Shown one piece after another: positions 7,607 to 16,290 of a DNA stretch of 64,000 nt. The position numbers were made by a program, and so were the translations under genes. The DNA lies in the NCBI RefSeq assembly GCF_002305855.1, contig NZ_CP022163.1, positions 5,890,292-5,954,291 of the forward strand. Reading direction: 5' to 3'. Numbering within the stretch: the stretch's first letter is position 1; each line of letters opens with the position of its first letter. The notes under the pieces were generated by a model. That model saw only the letters and a list, made by a program, of their open reading frames with translations. It did not search any database and was not told the origin of the DNA. The DNA comes from Melittangium boletus DSM 14713. Its GTDB lineage: Bacteria > Myxococcota > Myxococcia > Myxococcales > Myxococcaceae.

Positions 7607-9007
7607 ATGATGCGCCGCATCGAGAGTGCACTGCTGGCCGTGTTCTGTGCCGTGGGCTTCATGGCGTGTTCGGCCTGTGGAGCGGGGACGGGGGGAACGG
7701 GGCCCGGAGGGACGAACCAGGGAACGGACAAGGCGGTGGGGAGAGCGGGTCAGTTCTTCCTGCCCACGGGGACGCCGCGCAACACGGCCAACCCCCGCGT
7801 GGAGACGGATGCCCAGGGCAACGTCCACATGGTCTACCCCGCGTACTCCCAGGGGGACGCGTACTACGCCTGGTGTCCGGCCAATTGCGGCTCGGCGGAC
7901 AAGGTCAAGGTGGTGCAGCTGAAGACCGAGGGCACGGTGGACAACGCCATGCTGGCGGTGGGCGCGGATGGCCGGCCCCAGCTGCTCCTGAGCACCTACA
8001 AGCGCGTCTATTACGCCTCCTGCCAGAGTGGGGACTGCACCCAGGCGTCCTCCTGGTCCGTCAACCCCATCCTCGAGCACGACGGCCAGCGCGAGGTGTC
8101 CGGAGAGGCCTTCGCCCTCACGCCGGACGGCAAGCCGCGCTTCGTGATGCACAGCTACCGCAGCGTCGGCATCGGCTCGCCCACGCCGGGGACCTTCTAT
8201 GTCCAGTGTGATGCCGACTGCGCGCGCCCGGAGAGCTGGACCACGAATCAAATCAGTGGCCGCGTCTGGCAGGAGATCACCCTGCGCTTCAACGCCCAGG
8301 GGCGGCCCCGGCTGACGAAGGCGGAGATCGAGAACTACGGCGACTACATGGGCTACTACGCGCAGTGCGACGGCGACTGCACCGTGGCGGATGGCTGGAA
8401 GGTGGCCGAGCTGCACAAGGTGTTCTTCGGCTTCTCCGAGGCGGTGCGCATGTACCCGACCCTCTCGCTGGCTCTCACGAGCAAGGACACGCCGCGGGTC
8501 CTCCTGCTGGGCCAGGTGAATGGCGCGCGCAACCTCATCTACGCCGAGTGCGACTCGGAGTGCACCAATGACCAGAAATGGAGCGCCCAGTACCTGCTGA
8601 ACGCGGGCTCCGAGGGCGAGGTGCTCCGGGCGGGCCTGGATCTCGCGCTCGACGGTGAGGACCGGCCGCGCATCGTCTACACGGCGAGCTGGAACATCCT
8701 GGTGGGCTCGTGCGACTCGGAGTGCACGAACCCCGACAAGCCTTCCTGGCAGCTCGGGAAGGTGGAGTACAGCGGGGACATGCAGACGGACAAGATCATC
8801 CCCTACTCCAACTGCACCATGGCCTCGTGGTTCCTGCACAGCCCATCGCTCGCGCTCGGCAAGGACGGGCTGCCCCGGGTGGCCTACCGCGCCCAGGACA
8901 TCAGCGGCGGTGGCGGCAAGCCGGAGCCGGGCACCACGCCCTGCTCGGCGGGCGCGGACATGACGTTCTCGCGCTTCGCCCAGCTCGGCTCGCTGACGGC
9001 GAAGTAG
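7607..9007 (+). CDS. lipoprotein with six Cys-paired beta-propeller-like repeats
   Basis: A 466-residue exported lipoprotein. A signal sequence ends in the lipobox GFMAC. The rest is built from about six repeats of 50-70 residues, each with an aromatic strand followed by two close cysteines: YYAWCPANC, YYASCQSGDC, FYVQCDADC, YYAQCDGDC, IYAECDSEC and LVGSCDSEC. The preceding segments carry GRPQLLLS/GKPRFVMH/GRPRLTKA/DTPRVLLL-type motifs typical of propeller blades. It probably sits on the outer membrane and binds a ligand, but no catalytic motif is visible. The ATG at 7607 follows AAGGAG; the next codon is also ATG. Myxobacterial genomes are rich in such proteins, and the function is unknown. 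Confidence 0.75.
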   Translation: MMRRIESALLAVFCAVGFMACSACGAGTGGTGPGGTNQGTDKAVGRAGQFFLPTGTPRNTANPRVETDAQGNVHMVYPAYSQGDAYYAWCPANCGSADKVKVVQLKTEGTVDNAMLAVGADGRPQLLLSTYKRVYYASCQSGDCTQASSWSVNPILEHDGQREVSGEAFALTPDGKPRFVMHSYRSVGIGSPTPGTFYVQCDADCARPESWTTNQISGRVWQEITLRFNAQGRPRLTKAEIENYGDYMGYYAQCDGDCTVADGWKVAELHKVFFGFSEAVRMYPTLSLALTSKDTPRVLLLGQVNGARNLIYAECDSECTNDQKWSAQYLLNAGSEGEVLRAGLDLALDGEDRPRIVYTASWNILVGSCDSECTNPDKPSWQLGKVEYSGDMQTDKIIPYSNCTMASWFLHSPSLALGKDGLPRVAYRAQDISGGGGKPEPGTTPCSAGADMTFSRFAQLGSLTAK

Positions 9008-9018
9008 CGCCCCGGCCC

Positions 9019-9049
9019 GGCGCGCTCACGGCACGAAGGTGAGCGCGCC
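9019..9049. terminator. inverted repeat between convergent genes
   Basis: GGCGCGCTCAC and GTGAGCGCGCC form a perfect 11-base-pair stem with a nine-base loop between the ends of two convergent genes. The 3' arm lies inside the last codons of the minus-strand gene. Symmetry means it could act on both strands. There is no T-run. Confidence 0.5.
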
Positions 9050-10255
9050 AGCGGGGAGTTCCGTTCCCGCCGGCCACAGGACGTAGGCCGAGCGGTTCGA
9101 ATGGTCCCAGGCCCGCAGCAGCTCCGCGCGGCGGTACGTCACGTTCACCGATTCGTCGCTCGGGAAGGCGGGATCGTTGCAGACCACGTCGCCCTCGGAC
9201 GTGAAGCCCTTCACCACGAGCAGGTGGCCGTTGGAGCTGCGCACGGGCGAGCCCGTCAGCTCGCCCTCGCCGTAGGCCACGCTGATGCTGATGGGGATGC
9301 CCCGGGCGATGAGCCGCTCCACCTGGGCGAAGGAGTCGAAGCGGGCCACCAGCCCGTGCAGGGCGCCCTCCGCCAGGGACGAGGCATACGCGGTGTTGAA
9401 GGGCCAGTTGCCGGTGCCCTCGTAGGTCGCGTCGTAGACGCGGGAGGCCGCCTCTGGCACGGGGACCCCGAGCGCGTCACGTCCGAGCTGGCCGCTCCAG
9501 TACGCGAGCAGCATGGACACCGATGTGGGCGAGCACCACACGCCTCCATCGGGCGGGTAGAGCAGTTGCGAGCGGCCGGGCACCGCCAGCACCGTGCCCC
9601 AGGCCCGCTCGTCCGAGGGTGTTTCCGGCAGGGCGCGCTGGGTGTCGGTCATCGCCGCCGCGAGCGCGCGCACGTGGGGCGACACACCGGGCCGCGTGGA
9701 GTAGAGCCACACCGTCATGCGCAGGCCGTCCGCCTTCTGGCCGAGGACGAGGGTGTCGGTGAGCACCTTGCCGTGCGCGTCCTCCTGACGCCCGGCGCTG
9801 CGGCGCGTGACGGTGCTCGTGTCGAGCGCCCAGACGCCGAAGTCGTACTCCTTCGTCCACTGCCCCGCCACGCGCGCGGCGAGCGTCAGCCGCACCCAGG
9901 TGCCGGGCGGGGTGAGCACGTCGAAGGAGGGCACCACGTTGTTGAATCCCTCCGGCAGGGATTGCACCTGGGAGATGGCGCTGCCGGCCAGGTGGCCGCC
10001 CTCGGGGTGGGCGGGATCCGCGCCCGCGGGCGTGGGCGGAGCCGAGGGCTCCAACTCGAGCGCCCCGTCCGGTGTCAGCCGGGTGCCCTGATGGGTGAAG
10101 CGCTCGAAGTCCCGCGCCTGGGCGCTCGTCCTCCAGATTCTCGCCACGGGATCTTCCTCTCTGGGGGAAGTGGGCCGCACCTTCGGGCCACAGGCCGACA
10201 GGGTCGCGGTCAGCAGGAACAGACAACAGGAGGCACGGACAGTCGGGGTTCTCAT
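9026..10255 (-). CDS. C39-like cysteine peptidase domain lipoprotein
   Basis: A 409-residue protein with a lipoprotein signal (LTATLSACG). Residues about 40-190 are a beta-rich region of unknown role. From about residue 225 there is a papain-like C39 domain: the nucleophile lies in GGVWCSPTSVSMLLAYW, the catalytic His in SNGHLLVVKGF, and the Asp/Asn in VCNDPAF. The order Cys-His-Asp and the spacing fit the C39_2 family of extracellular peptidases. Substrate unknown; it would act in the periplasm or at the cell surface. It is convergent with the propeller-like lipoprotein and divided from the M20 gene by 36 bases, so the two minus-strand genes may share a transcript. Confidence 0.8.
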   Translation of the reverse strand: MRTPTVRASCCLFLLTATLSACGPKVRPTSPREEDPVARIWRTSAQARDFERFTHQGTRLTPDGALELEPSAPPTPAGADPAHPEGGHLAGSAISQVQSLPEGFNNVVPSFDVLTPPGTWVRLTLAARVAGQWTKEYDFGVWALDTSTVTRRSAGRQEDAHGKVLTDTLVLGQKADGLRMTVWLYSTRPGVSPHVRALAAAMTDTQRALPETPSDERAWGTVLAVPGRSQLLYPPDGGVWCSPTSVSMLLAYWSGQLGRDALGVPVPEAASRVYDATYEGTGNWPFNTAYASSLAEGALHGLVARFDSFAQVERLIARGIPISISVAYGEGELTGSPVRSSNGHLLVVKGFTSEGDVVCNDPAFPSDESVNVTYRRAELLRAWDHSNRSAYVLWPAGTELPAGALTFVP

Positions 10256-10291
10256 GGGGCTCGCTCGGGGGCGGTCGGGAGGGACGTCACT

Positions 10292-11692
10292 TCACTTCAC
10301 CAGCTCGGACAGGAGCCGGTGGACGAATTCGGCGCCCGGCTGGAGCGAGGCCACGGGGATGCGCTCGTTGGGCGCATGGGCCGTGCGGGCATCCTCGGGC
10401 GTGAGCGCGAAGAGCTCGATGCCGTAGGCGTGGATGCCCGCGCGGCGCAGGGCGGTGGACTCGGTGGTGCCGGTGGACATGCGGGGAAAGACGGGGGCGC
10501 CGGGCCACACCTGGGCGGCGGCGGCGGTGGCGGCGCGGATCAGGGCGTTGTCTCCCACGGGCGATGCGGGCGAGTCCGGCGGCTTCATGTTCATCTCCAC
10601 CTGGATGCCGGGGTCCGCCACCGCGGCGACGATGCGGGCGCGCACCTGCTGGATGTCCTCGTCCGGGAGCAGGCGGCAGTTGAGGGTGGCCTCGGCGGTG
10701 GCGGGGATGACGTTGGGCCGATCCCCCGCATGGAAGACGGTGGGCACGCACGTGGTGCGCAGCACGGCGGCCAGGGCGGGGTCGAGCCGCGCGAGGGTGT
10801 CCACGGCGTCCTGGGGTGGGGCGTCCGGACGGGCCGCGAGCCGCTGGAGGGCCTTGCCCTGCTCGCCGCCCGTCACCTTCACCCGGCCCTCCACGTTGAG
10901 CCGCGTCACGGGGGTGAGCCGGGTGGGGAAGGTGAGCGCTCCCACGCGGGCCACGGCCGCCGCCAGCCGCACCAGGGGCGAGGGCGTGGCGGGCGGCACG
11001 GAGGAGTGGCCTCCGGGACCGCTGGCCTTGAGCACCACCTGGCGCGACACCCGCTCGGCGGCCTGCAGGTTGACGAAGCGCACCCGGCGGCGATCCTCGG
11101 ACAGCTCCGTGAGGCCTCCTTCGTTGAGGGCGAACTCCGCCTCGCGCAGCTCCGGACGGCGTTCGAGCAACTTGTCGATTCCAGCCCGTGAGCCCACCTC
11201 CTCGTCCGCGCTGAGCACGAGCACCACGTCCCGCGAGCGCTTCGTGCCCTCCCGCGCGAGCTTGCGCATCGCGAGGATGCTGGCGGCCACCATGCCCTTG
11301 TTGTCCTGGACGCCACGCCCGTAGAGGAAGCCCTCGCGCTCGGTGAGGGTCCAGGGATCGGAGGTCCATTCCTCGCGCCTGGCGGGCACGGTGTCGAGGT
11401 GGGCCAGGACGAGCACGGGCCGCGCGGCGCCAGTGCCCGGGAGCCTCGCGATGAGGTGGGCGCGTCCGGGGACGGGCTCGTCGAACTCCGAGGAGATGCC
11501 GGCTTCCTGGAGCCAGCGCGCGGCCACCCGTGCGGCCGCGGCCTCGTTGCCGGGAGGATTGGAGGTATCCACGGCGATGAGCTCGGCGAGCAGGGTGCGC
11601 ATCTCCTCCCCCGGGGCTTGGGGCGGCGCATGGGCGGGCGTGACGCGGCCCGGCGCGGCGAGCAGGGCGAGAACCAGGAGCAGGGGAGACAT
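10292..11692 (-). CDS. M20 family metallopeptidase, exported
   Basis: A 466-residue zinc peptidase of the M20/M28 clan with an N-terminal signal (MSPLLLVLALLAAPG). Metal and catalytic residues are seen in LAHLDTVP, GRGVQDNKG and SADEEVGS, followed by the dimerisation domain (ASGPGGHSSVPP) and a second metal site near the C-terminus. It should remove residues from small peptides in the periplasm. It is divergent, by 66 bases, from a dipeptide epimerase, so both may deal with peptides released from the cell wall or from prey. Confidence 0.88.
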   Translation of the reverse strand: MSPLLLVLALLAAPGRVTPAHAPPQAPGEEMRTLLAELIAVDTSNPPGNEAAAARVAARWLQEAGISSEFDEPVPGRAHLIARLPGTGAARPVLVLAHLDTVPARREEWTSDPWTLTEREGFLYGRGVQDNKGMVAASILAMRKLAREGTKRSRDVVLVLSADEEVGSRAGIDKLLERRPELREAEFALNEGGLTELSEDRRRVRFVNLQAAERVSRQVVLKASGPGGHSSVPPATPSPLVRLAAAVARVGALTFPTRLTPVTRLNVEGRVKVTGGEQGKALQRLAARPDAPPQDAVDTLARLDPALAAVLRTTCVPTVFHAGDRPNVIPATAEATLNCRLLPDEDIQQVRARIVAAVADPGIQVEMNMKPPDSPASPVGDNALIRAATAAAAQVWPGAPVFPRMSTGTTESTALRRAGIHAYGIELFALTPEDARTAHAPNERIPVASLQPGAEFVHRLLSELVK

Positions 11693-11758
11693 GCGGGCAG
11701 TTTAGGGGAGTCCTTCGAGCTGTGGTAAGGGCGGCTCCTCTCCCGAGAGGTCCTTCGC

Positions 11759-12784
11759 ATGTCAGTGCAGATGGATGTCCGAGTCCTCGAGTTGCCCCTT
11801 CGTCACGCCTGGACGATCGCGCGGGGGACCAGCACCTCCAAGCGCAACGTCATCGTCGAGCTGCGCGAGGCGGGCGTGGTCGCCCGGGGAGAAGCCGCTC
11901 CGAACGTGCGCTACGGCGAGTCGGCCGAGACGGTGACGGAGGCACTGGGCAAGCTCGCTCCGGTGCTCGCGGGAGATCCGTGGCACTTCCGGGTCTTATC
12001 CGAGCGCGTCGAGGCGGCGCTGCCGGGCAACCACGCGGCGAAGGCGGCGTTGGACATCGCGCTCCATGATCTGGCGGGCAAGCGGCTGGGCGTGCCGCTG
12101 TACCGCATGCTGGGGTTGGACCCGGCGGCCATGCCGCTCACGTCCTTCTCCATCGGAATCGACGAGCCGGCGACGCTGGCGCGCAAGGTGGAGGAGGCCG
12201 CGCCCTACCCGGTGCTCAAGGTGAAGCTCGGCGCGAAGGACGTGCGCGAGACGTTCGGCGCGGTGCGGGCGGCCACCGCCAAGCCGGTGCGGGTGGACGC
12301 GAACGAGGCCTGGAAACCCGAGGAGGCGCTGGCCCATATCGAGTGGCTGGCCGCCCAGGGGGTGGAGTTGGTGGAGCAGCCGCTGCCGGCGGCGGACGTG
12401 GAGGGGGCGAAGTGGCTGCGGCGGCGCTCGCCGCTGCCGTTGGTGGCGGACGAGGCGTTGATGATGGCCTCGGACGTGCCGAGGCTGGCCGAGGGCTACC
12501 ACGGCATCAACGTGAAGCTGCAGAAGTGCGGCGGCATCCGCGAGGCGCTGCGCATCATCGAGACGGCGCGCGCCTGTGGCCTCAAGGTGATGATCGGGTG
12601 CATGGTGGAGACGGGAGTGGGGATCGCGGCGGCGGCGCACCTGGGACCGCTCGCGGACTGGCTGGACCTGGACGGCAACCTGCTCCTGTCGGCGGACCCC
12701 TTCCAGGGCCACCCCGTGGTGGAGGGGCGCATCCGATTGGGTGAGGGGCCCGGGCTCGGCGTGGAGCCCCAGCCTCGTCCATGA
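11759..12784 (+). CDS. dipeptide epimerase (L-Ala-D/L-Glu epimerase family)
   Basis: A 341-residue enolase-superfamily enzyme of the muconate-lactonising subgroup. The base pair lysine is in LKVKLG (residues 153-158). Metal ligands are D180 (RVDANEAW), E206 (LVEQPLP) and D231 (VADEAL), and the second catalytic lysine is in NVKLQKCGG (about 253). The late LDLDGN motif is typical of Ala-Glu epimerases, which interconvert L-Ala-D-Glu and L-Ala-L-Glu during murein peptide recycling. Specificity for other dipeptides cannot be excluded. It overlaps the DUF819 gene by four bases (ATGA), so the two are coupled. Confidence 0.85.
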   Translation: MSVQMDVRVLELPLRHAWTIARGTSTSKRNVIVELREAGVVARGEAAPNVRYGESAETVTEALGKLAPVLAGDPWHFRVLSERVEAALPGNHAAKAALDIALHDLAGKRLGVPLYRMLGLDPAAMPLTSFSIGIDEPATLARKVEEAAPYPVLKVKLGAKDVRETFGAVRAATAKPVRVDANEAWKPEEALAHIEWLAAQGVELVEQPLPAADVEGAKWLRRRSPLPLVADEALMMASDVPRLAEGYHGINVKLQKCGGIREALRIIETARACGLKVMIGCMVETGVGIAAAAHLGPLADWLDLDGNLLLSADPFQGHPVVEGRIRLGEGPGLGVEPQPRP

Positions 12785-13983
12785 CGCAGCCGCTCATCCA
12801 GTCACCCATGGCGGTGCTCACGGTGCTGCTGGCCGTGTTGTCGCTGCTGATGCTCGCCGAGCGCCATCCCGTGCTCGGGCGCGTCTTCAAGGTCGTGCCC
12901 CTGCTGGTGCTCGTCTATTTCGTGCCCACGCTGCTGTCGAACACGGGCGTCATTCCCACGCGCTCGGAGCTGTACGGCTTCGTGTCGGCCTATCTGCTGC
13001 CCGCGAGCCTGGTGCTCCAGGTGCTGGCGATGGACCTGGGAGCCATCGCGAAGTTGGGGCGCGGCGCCGTGCTGCTCTTCCTGGCGGGGACGGCGGGCAT
13101 CATGATCGGCGGACCGCTGGCCTATCTGCTGCTGGGCCACTGGCTGCCGGCGGAGCTGGGGGATCAGGCGTGGAAGGGGCTGGCGGCGCTTAGCGGCTCG
13201 TGGATTGGCGGGAGCGCGAACTTCGTGGCCATCGGGCAGAGCGTGGGGGCGAGGGACGACACGCTGAGCATGATGGTGGTGGTGGACGTGGGCGTGTCGA
13301 ACCTGTGGACGGCGGTGCTCTTGTGGTTCGCGGGGCGCGAGCGCCAGATGGACGAGCGCCTGGGCGCGGACCGGCGGGCCATCGACGTGGTGCGCGAGCA
13401 GGTGGAGCGCTTCCACGCCGCGGTGTCCCGGCCCGCGAGCCTCCAGGACCTGGTGTGGCTGCTGGCCATCTCCCTGGGCACGACGGTGGTGTGCACGGAG
13501 GTGGCCAGGCACCTGCCGGACGTGGGGACGTTCATCACGGGCTTCACCTGGGTGGTGCTGCTGGTGACGACGGTGGGCGGGCTGATGTCCTTCACGCGCC
13601 TGCGCGAGCTGGAGGGCGCCGGGGCGAGCCGCGTGGGCGCGCTGTTCCTCTACGTGCTGGTGATGACCATTGGCGCGAAGGCGGACTTCCGGCGGTTGCT
13701 GGACGCGCCGGCGATGGTGGCGGTGGGCTTGGTGTGGATGGCGGTGCACGCGGGCATCGTGCTGGGAGTGCGGAGATGGTTGCGCGCGCCCATCTTCTTC
13801 GCGGCCGTGGGCTCACAGGCCAACGTGGGGGGCGCGGCGTCCTCGTCCGTCGTGGCCGCCGCGTTCCACCCCGCGCTCGCGCCCGTGGGCGTGATGCTCG
13901 CGGTGGCCGGCTATGTGCTGGGCACCTACGGGGGCCTCCTGTGCGCGGTGATGCTGGAGCAGGTGCACCGGCTCCTTCAGTGA
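12781..13983 (+). CDS. DUF819 family membrane protein (YjcL-like)
   Basis: A 400-residue polytopic membrane protein with about ten hydrophobic segments. The motif SGSWIGGSANFVAIGQ and the region GSQANVGGAASSSVVAA fit the DUF819/YjcL family, which has an internal duplicated half resembling transporters. The gene starts inside the stop of the dipeptide epimerase (ATGA), which suggests that it moves the epimerase's substrate or product, but no transport activity is proven for the family. Starts at ATG 12781. Confidence 0.82.
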   Translation: MTQPLIQSPMAVLTVLLAVLSLLMLAERHPVLGRVFKVVPLLVLVYFVPTLLSNTGVIPTRSELYGFVSAYLLPASLVLQVLAMDLGAIAKLGRGAVLLFLAGTAGIMIGGPLAYLLLGHWLPAELGDQAWKGLAALSGSWIGGSANFVAIGQSVGARDDTLSMMVVVDVGVSNLWTAVLLWFAGRERQMDERLGADRRAIDVVREQVERFHAAVSRPASLQDLVWLLAISLGTTVVCTEVARHLPDVGTFITGFTWVVLLVTTVGGLMSFTRLRELEGAGASRVGALFLYVLVMTIGAKADFRRLLDAPAMVAVGLVWMAVHAGIVLGVRRWLRAPIFFAAVGSQANVGGAASSSVVAAAFHPALAPVGVMLAVAGYVLGTYGGLLCAVMLEQVHRLLQ

Positions 13984-14016
13984 GTGGGAAGGCTCCAGGA
14001 CGTGCCCCCCTTCCCT

Positions 14017-14684
14017 TCATTTAGAGGGGAGGGGATGGAAGACGACGCCATCCAGGCGGAGTCGTTGGCAGGCCCTGATGAAGCGTTCGCTGCAGACCAG
14101 GACGGTCGAGAAGTCTTCCAAAGGGCATCAGGCAGGGCGAGGCCGGTTCGACCACAGCGGCGGCAAGGCCGCGCTCGGTGGAAGGGGAGGCAATCGGGAT
14201 GGAGTCGTCCGGAGGGCAGAATCTTCAATTCGAGCAGCTCGGGCGGATGGCGTTGGCGAGAGCGGAGGTGCATCTGGCGGCCTTTGAGACCTTGGACGCC
14301 CTCTGCTTGAAGTGCATCGAAGGCCTCTCTTCGGATCAACAACCACCAGGGATCAGGCGAGACGAGCGCTCCAAAGTGGCCATGGAGCTTGCCCTGGAAT
14401 GCGCCCAGAGGTGTACCTGGCTCCAGGAGGGCGCCGGGTGGAAGGAGCGGCCGGACCAGTTCACACAATCGTTCGAACTCCTCGATGGGTTCGGCGCGGG
14501 CTGTCTCGAAGTCGGCCAGGGCCGACACGGGCGTTAAATCGACGGATGGATACGCCTTGGCGCCGTCGCTCCAGGTCTCCTTGCACGAGGGACAGATGAC
14601 GCCCGGGAGACCCCATCTGTAGGCTCCGTCGATGACACCGGAGCTGTCTTGGGTGTTGTCGTTGTCGATTCGAAAATAGCGCAC
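14017..14684 (-). pseudogene. frameshifted SitI6-type double-CXXCG immunity gene
   Basis: Residues VRYFRIDNDN onwards, with CPSCKETW near the N-terminus and CRRCGRTG later, match the double-CXXCG family found next to SitA6-type toxins in myxobacteria. After LALPDAL the frame is lost at the TTT run near 14120-14122. The next frame continues as DFSTVLVCSERFIRAC and ends RLDGVVFHPLPSK, which is the expected conserved C-terminus of the family, with a TGA at 14017-14019. A single base missing from the T-run restores one full protein. A GTG at 14684 after AGTGAGGA is the likely start. The stop of the toxin remnant lies 22 bases upstream. Either true decay or a sequencing slip; because the toxin is also broken, decay is more likely. 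Confidence 0.78.
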
Positions 14685-14706
14685 GGATGAGGTCCTCACT
14701 GCCGTT

Positions 14707-14886
14707 TCATCCGCAATGATACGGGGTGAGCTGTCCATGCACGCCGAACCGGTTCATGAGATCGAAGACGAAGCGCCATACCTCATTTTGTGTGGCGCTC
14801 CGGTTCTTGGCGATGAATCGCCGCCAGGCCTCATTCCATTGTCCCCCTTGTCATGAACCGCCCGGTACTCATCGTCCCCTTCATTT
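14707..14886 (-). pseudogene. C-terminal remnant of a SitA6-type lipoprotein toxin
   Basis: On the minus strand, about 58 codons read GDDEYRAVHDKG, then (after one missing base in a G5 run at 14843-14847) QWNEAWRRFIAKN and FDLMNRFGVHGQLTPYH, ending in TGA at 14707-14709. This is the conserved end of SitA6-family polymorphic toxins. The rest of the toxin, including the signal peptide and N-terminal domain, is absent: the reading runs straight into the stop codon of the alanine symporter at 14881. It is therefore a rearranged and frameshifted relic beside its equally frameshifted immunity gene. Confidence 0.72.
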
Positions 14887-16236
14887 CTGGGGCAGTCCCG
14901 GGCTCGCTATCGGGGCGATGGACGGTCGCAGCACGGACGCGGCCACGCCGCTCAGGCCGATGAGCCCCACGAGGTTGGGGAAGACCTGCAAGCCGTTCAT
15001 CAGGTCTCCCCACGCCCAGATGGTCTCCACCTTGCCGGTGGCGCCGAAGACGACCAGGCCGCAGTACACCCAGCGGTAGGGCACGGTGAGCCGGGGGCCG
15101 AACGCGTACTCGAGGAACTGCTCGCCGTAGTACGCCCAGCCAATCAACGTCGTGTAGCCGAACAGGAAGGCGCAGAAGGCCACCACCCAGCCGCCCACCG
15201 TGGGAATGGCCGTGTTGAAGGCCTGGGCCACCACGGCGGTGCTCGTGAGCCCGGACCTCCACACTCCGCTCACGAGGATGACGAGCGCGCTGAGCGTGGA
15301 CGTCACGCACGACACGATGAACACCTCCATCACCGCCTGGAGCCCCTGGCGCACGGGAGCGTCGGTGCGCGCCGTGCCATAGGCCACCGCCGCCGTACCG
15401 TACCCGGCCTCGTTGGCGTAGATGCCCCGGGCGATGCCGTAGCGCATGGCCGTCATCATCCCCACGCCCAGGGCGCCTCCGCCCGCGGCTTCCATGGAGA
15501 AGGCCTCGCGCACGACGAGCGCCAGCACCGAGGGCAGGTTCTCCACGTGGGTGAGGATGACCACCAGCCCGCCCACCAGATAGAGCCCGACCTTCAGCGG
15601 CGCGAGCCGTTCCGCGGCGCGGCCCACGCTCTTCACGCCTCCAATGACCACGAGCCAGGTGAGCACGGCGATTCCCACCCCCGAGGCGAGCGGGGGGAGG
15701 GCGAACTGGCTCTCCAGCACCACGGCGATGGAGTTGGGCTGGGTGAAGGGCGTGGTGGTGAGCGCGGCCACGCCGGCGATGAGCGCGTAGACCCAGGCGA
15801 GCCGGGGGGCGCCCAGTCCCTCCTTCAGGTAGTGCATGGGGCCCGCGGAGAGCCGGTCACCCTCCACCCGGCGGTAGCGGATGCCCAGCACGGCCTCGCA
15901 GAACTTGATGGCCGTGGCGAAGAATCCGTACACCCAGATCCAGAACAGCGCGCCGGGCCCTCCGCTCACGATGGCCGTGGCCACGCCCGCGATGTTTCCC
16001 GTGCCAATGGAGGCGCCCAGCGCCGTCATGAAGGCCTGGAAGGGCGTCAGGGCCCCCTCGCCCCCGGCCTGGACGGGGACCATGGCGCGCAGGGCCTCGC
16101 GGAAGCGCAGGACCTGGACGAACCGCAACCGGACCGTCAGGAACACACCGGTTCCCAGCAGGAGGGCGAGCGTCCACGGACCCCAGACGGCGTTGCTTGC
16201 GACATCGATGGCGTTGCGAAGGGATTCGGGGAACAT
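14881..16236 (-). CDS. sodium:alanine symporter family protein (AGCS)
   Basis: A 451-residue membrane protein of the amino acid carrier AGCS family, which couples Na+ to uptake of alanine or glycine. About eleven TM segments are visible, with the family patterns GTGNIAGVATAIVSGGPGA, an ANEAGYGTA motif and FGYTTLIGWAYYGEQ. Length and ends are normal for the family. The stop codon is followed within five bases by a toxin remnant in another frame, so a rearrangement joined just at its 3' end, leaving the symporter intact. Confidence 0.9.
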   Translation of the reverse strand: MFPESLRNAIDVASNAVWGPWTLALLLGTGVFLTVRLRFVQVLRFREALRAMVPVQAGGEGALTPFQAFMTALGASIGTGNIAGVATAIVSGGPGALFWIWVYGFFATAIKFCEAVLGIRYRRVEGDRLSAGPMHYLKEGLGAPRLAWVYALIAGVAALTTTPFTQPNSIAVVLESQFALPPLASGVGIAVLTWLVVIGGVKSVGRAAERLAPLKVGLYLVGGLVVILTHVENLPSVLALVVREAFSMEAAGGGALGVGMMTAMRYGIARGIYANEAGYGTAAVAYGTARTDAPVRQGLQAVMEVFIVSCVTSTLSALVILVSGVWRSGLTSTAVVAQAFNTAIPTVGGWVVAFCAFLFGYTTLIGWAYYGEQFLEYAFGPRLTVPYRWVYCGLVVFGATGKVETIWAWGDLMNGLQVFPNLVGLIGLSGVAASVLRPSIAPIASPGLPQK

Positions 16237-16290
16237 GAAGTCCCGTCATAATCCCACCGGGCCCTCCGGGGCACTTCTCGCAAGGAGTCG

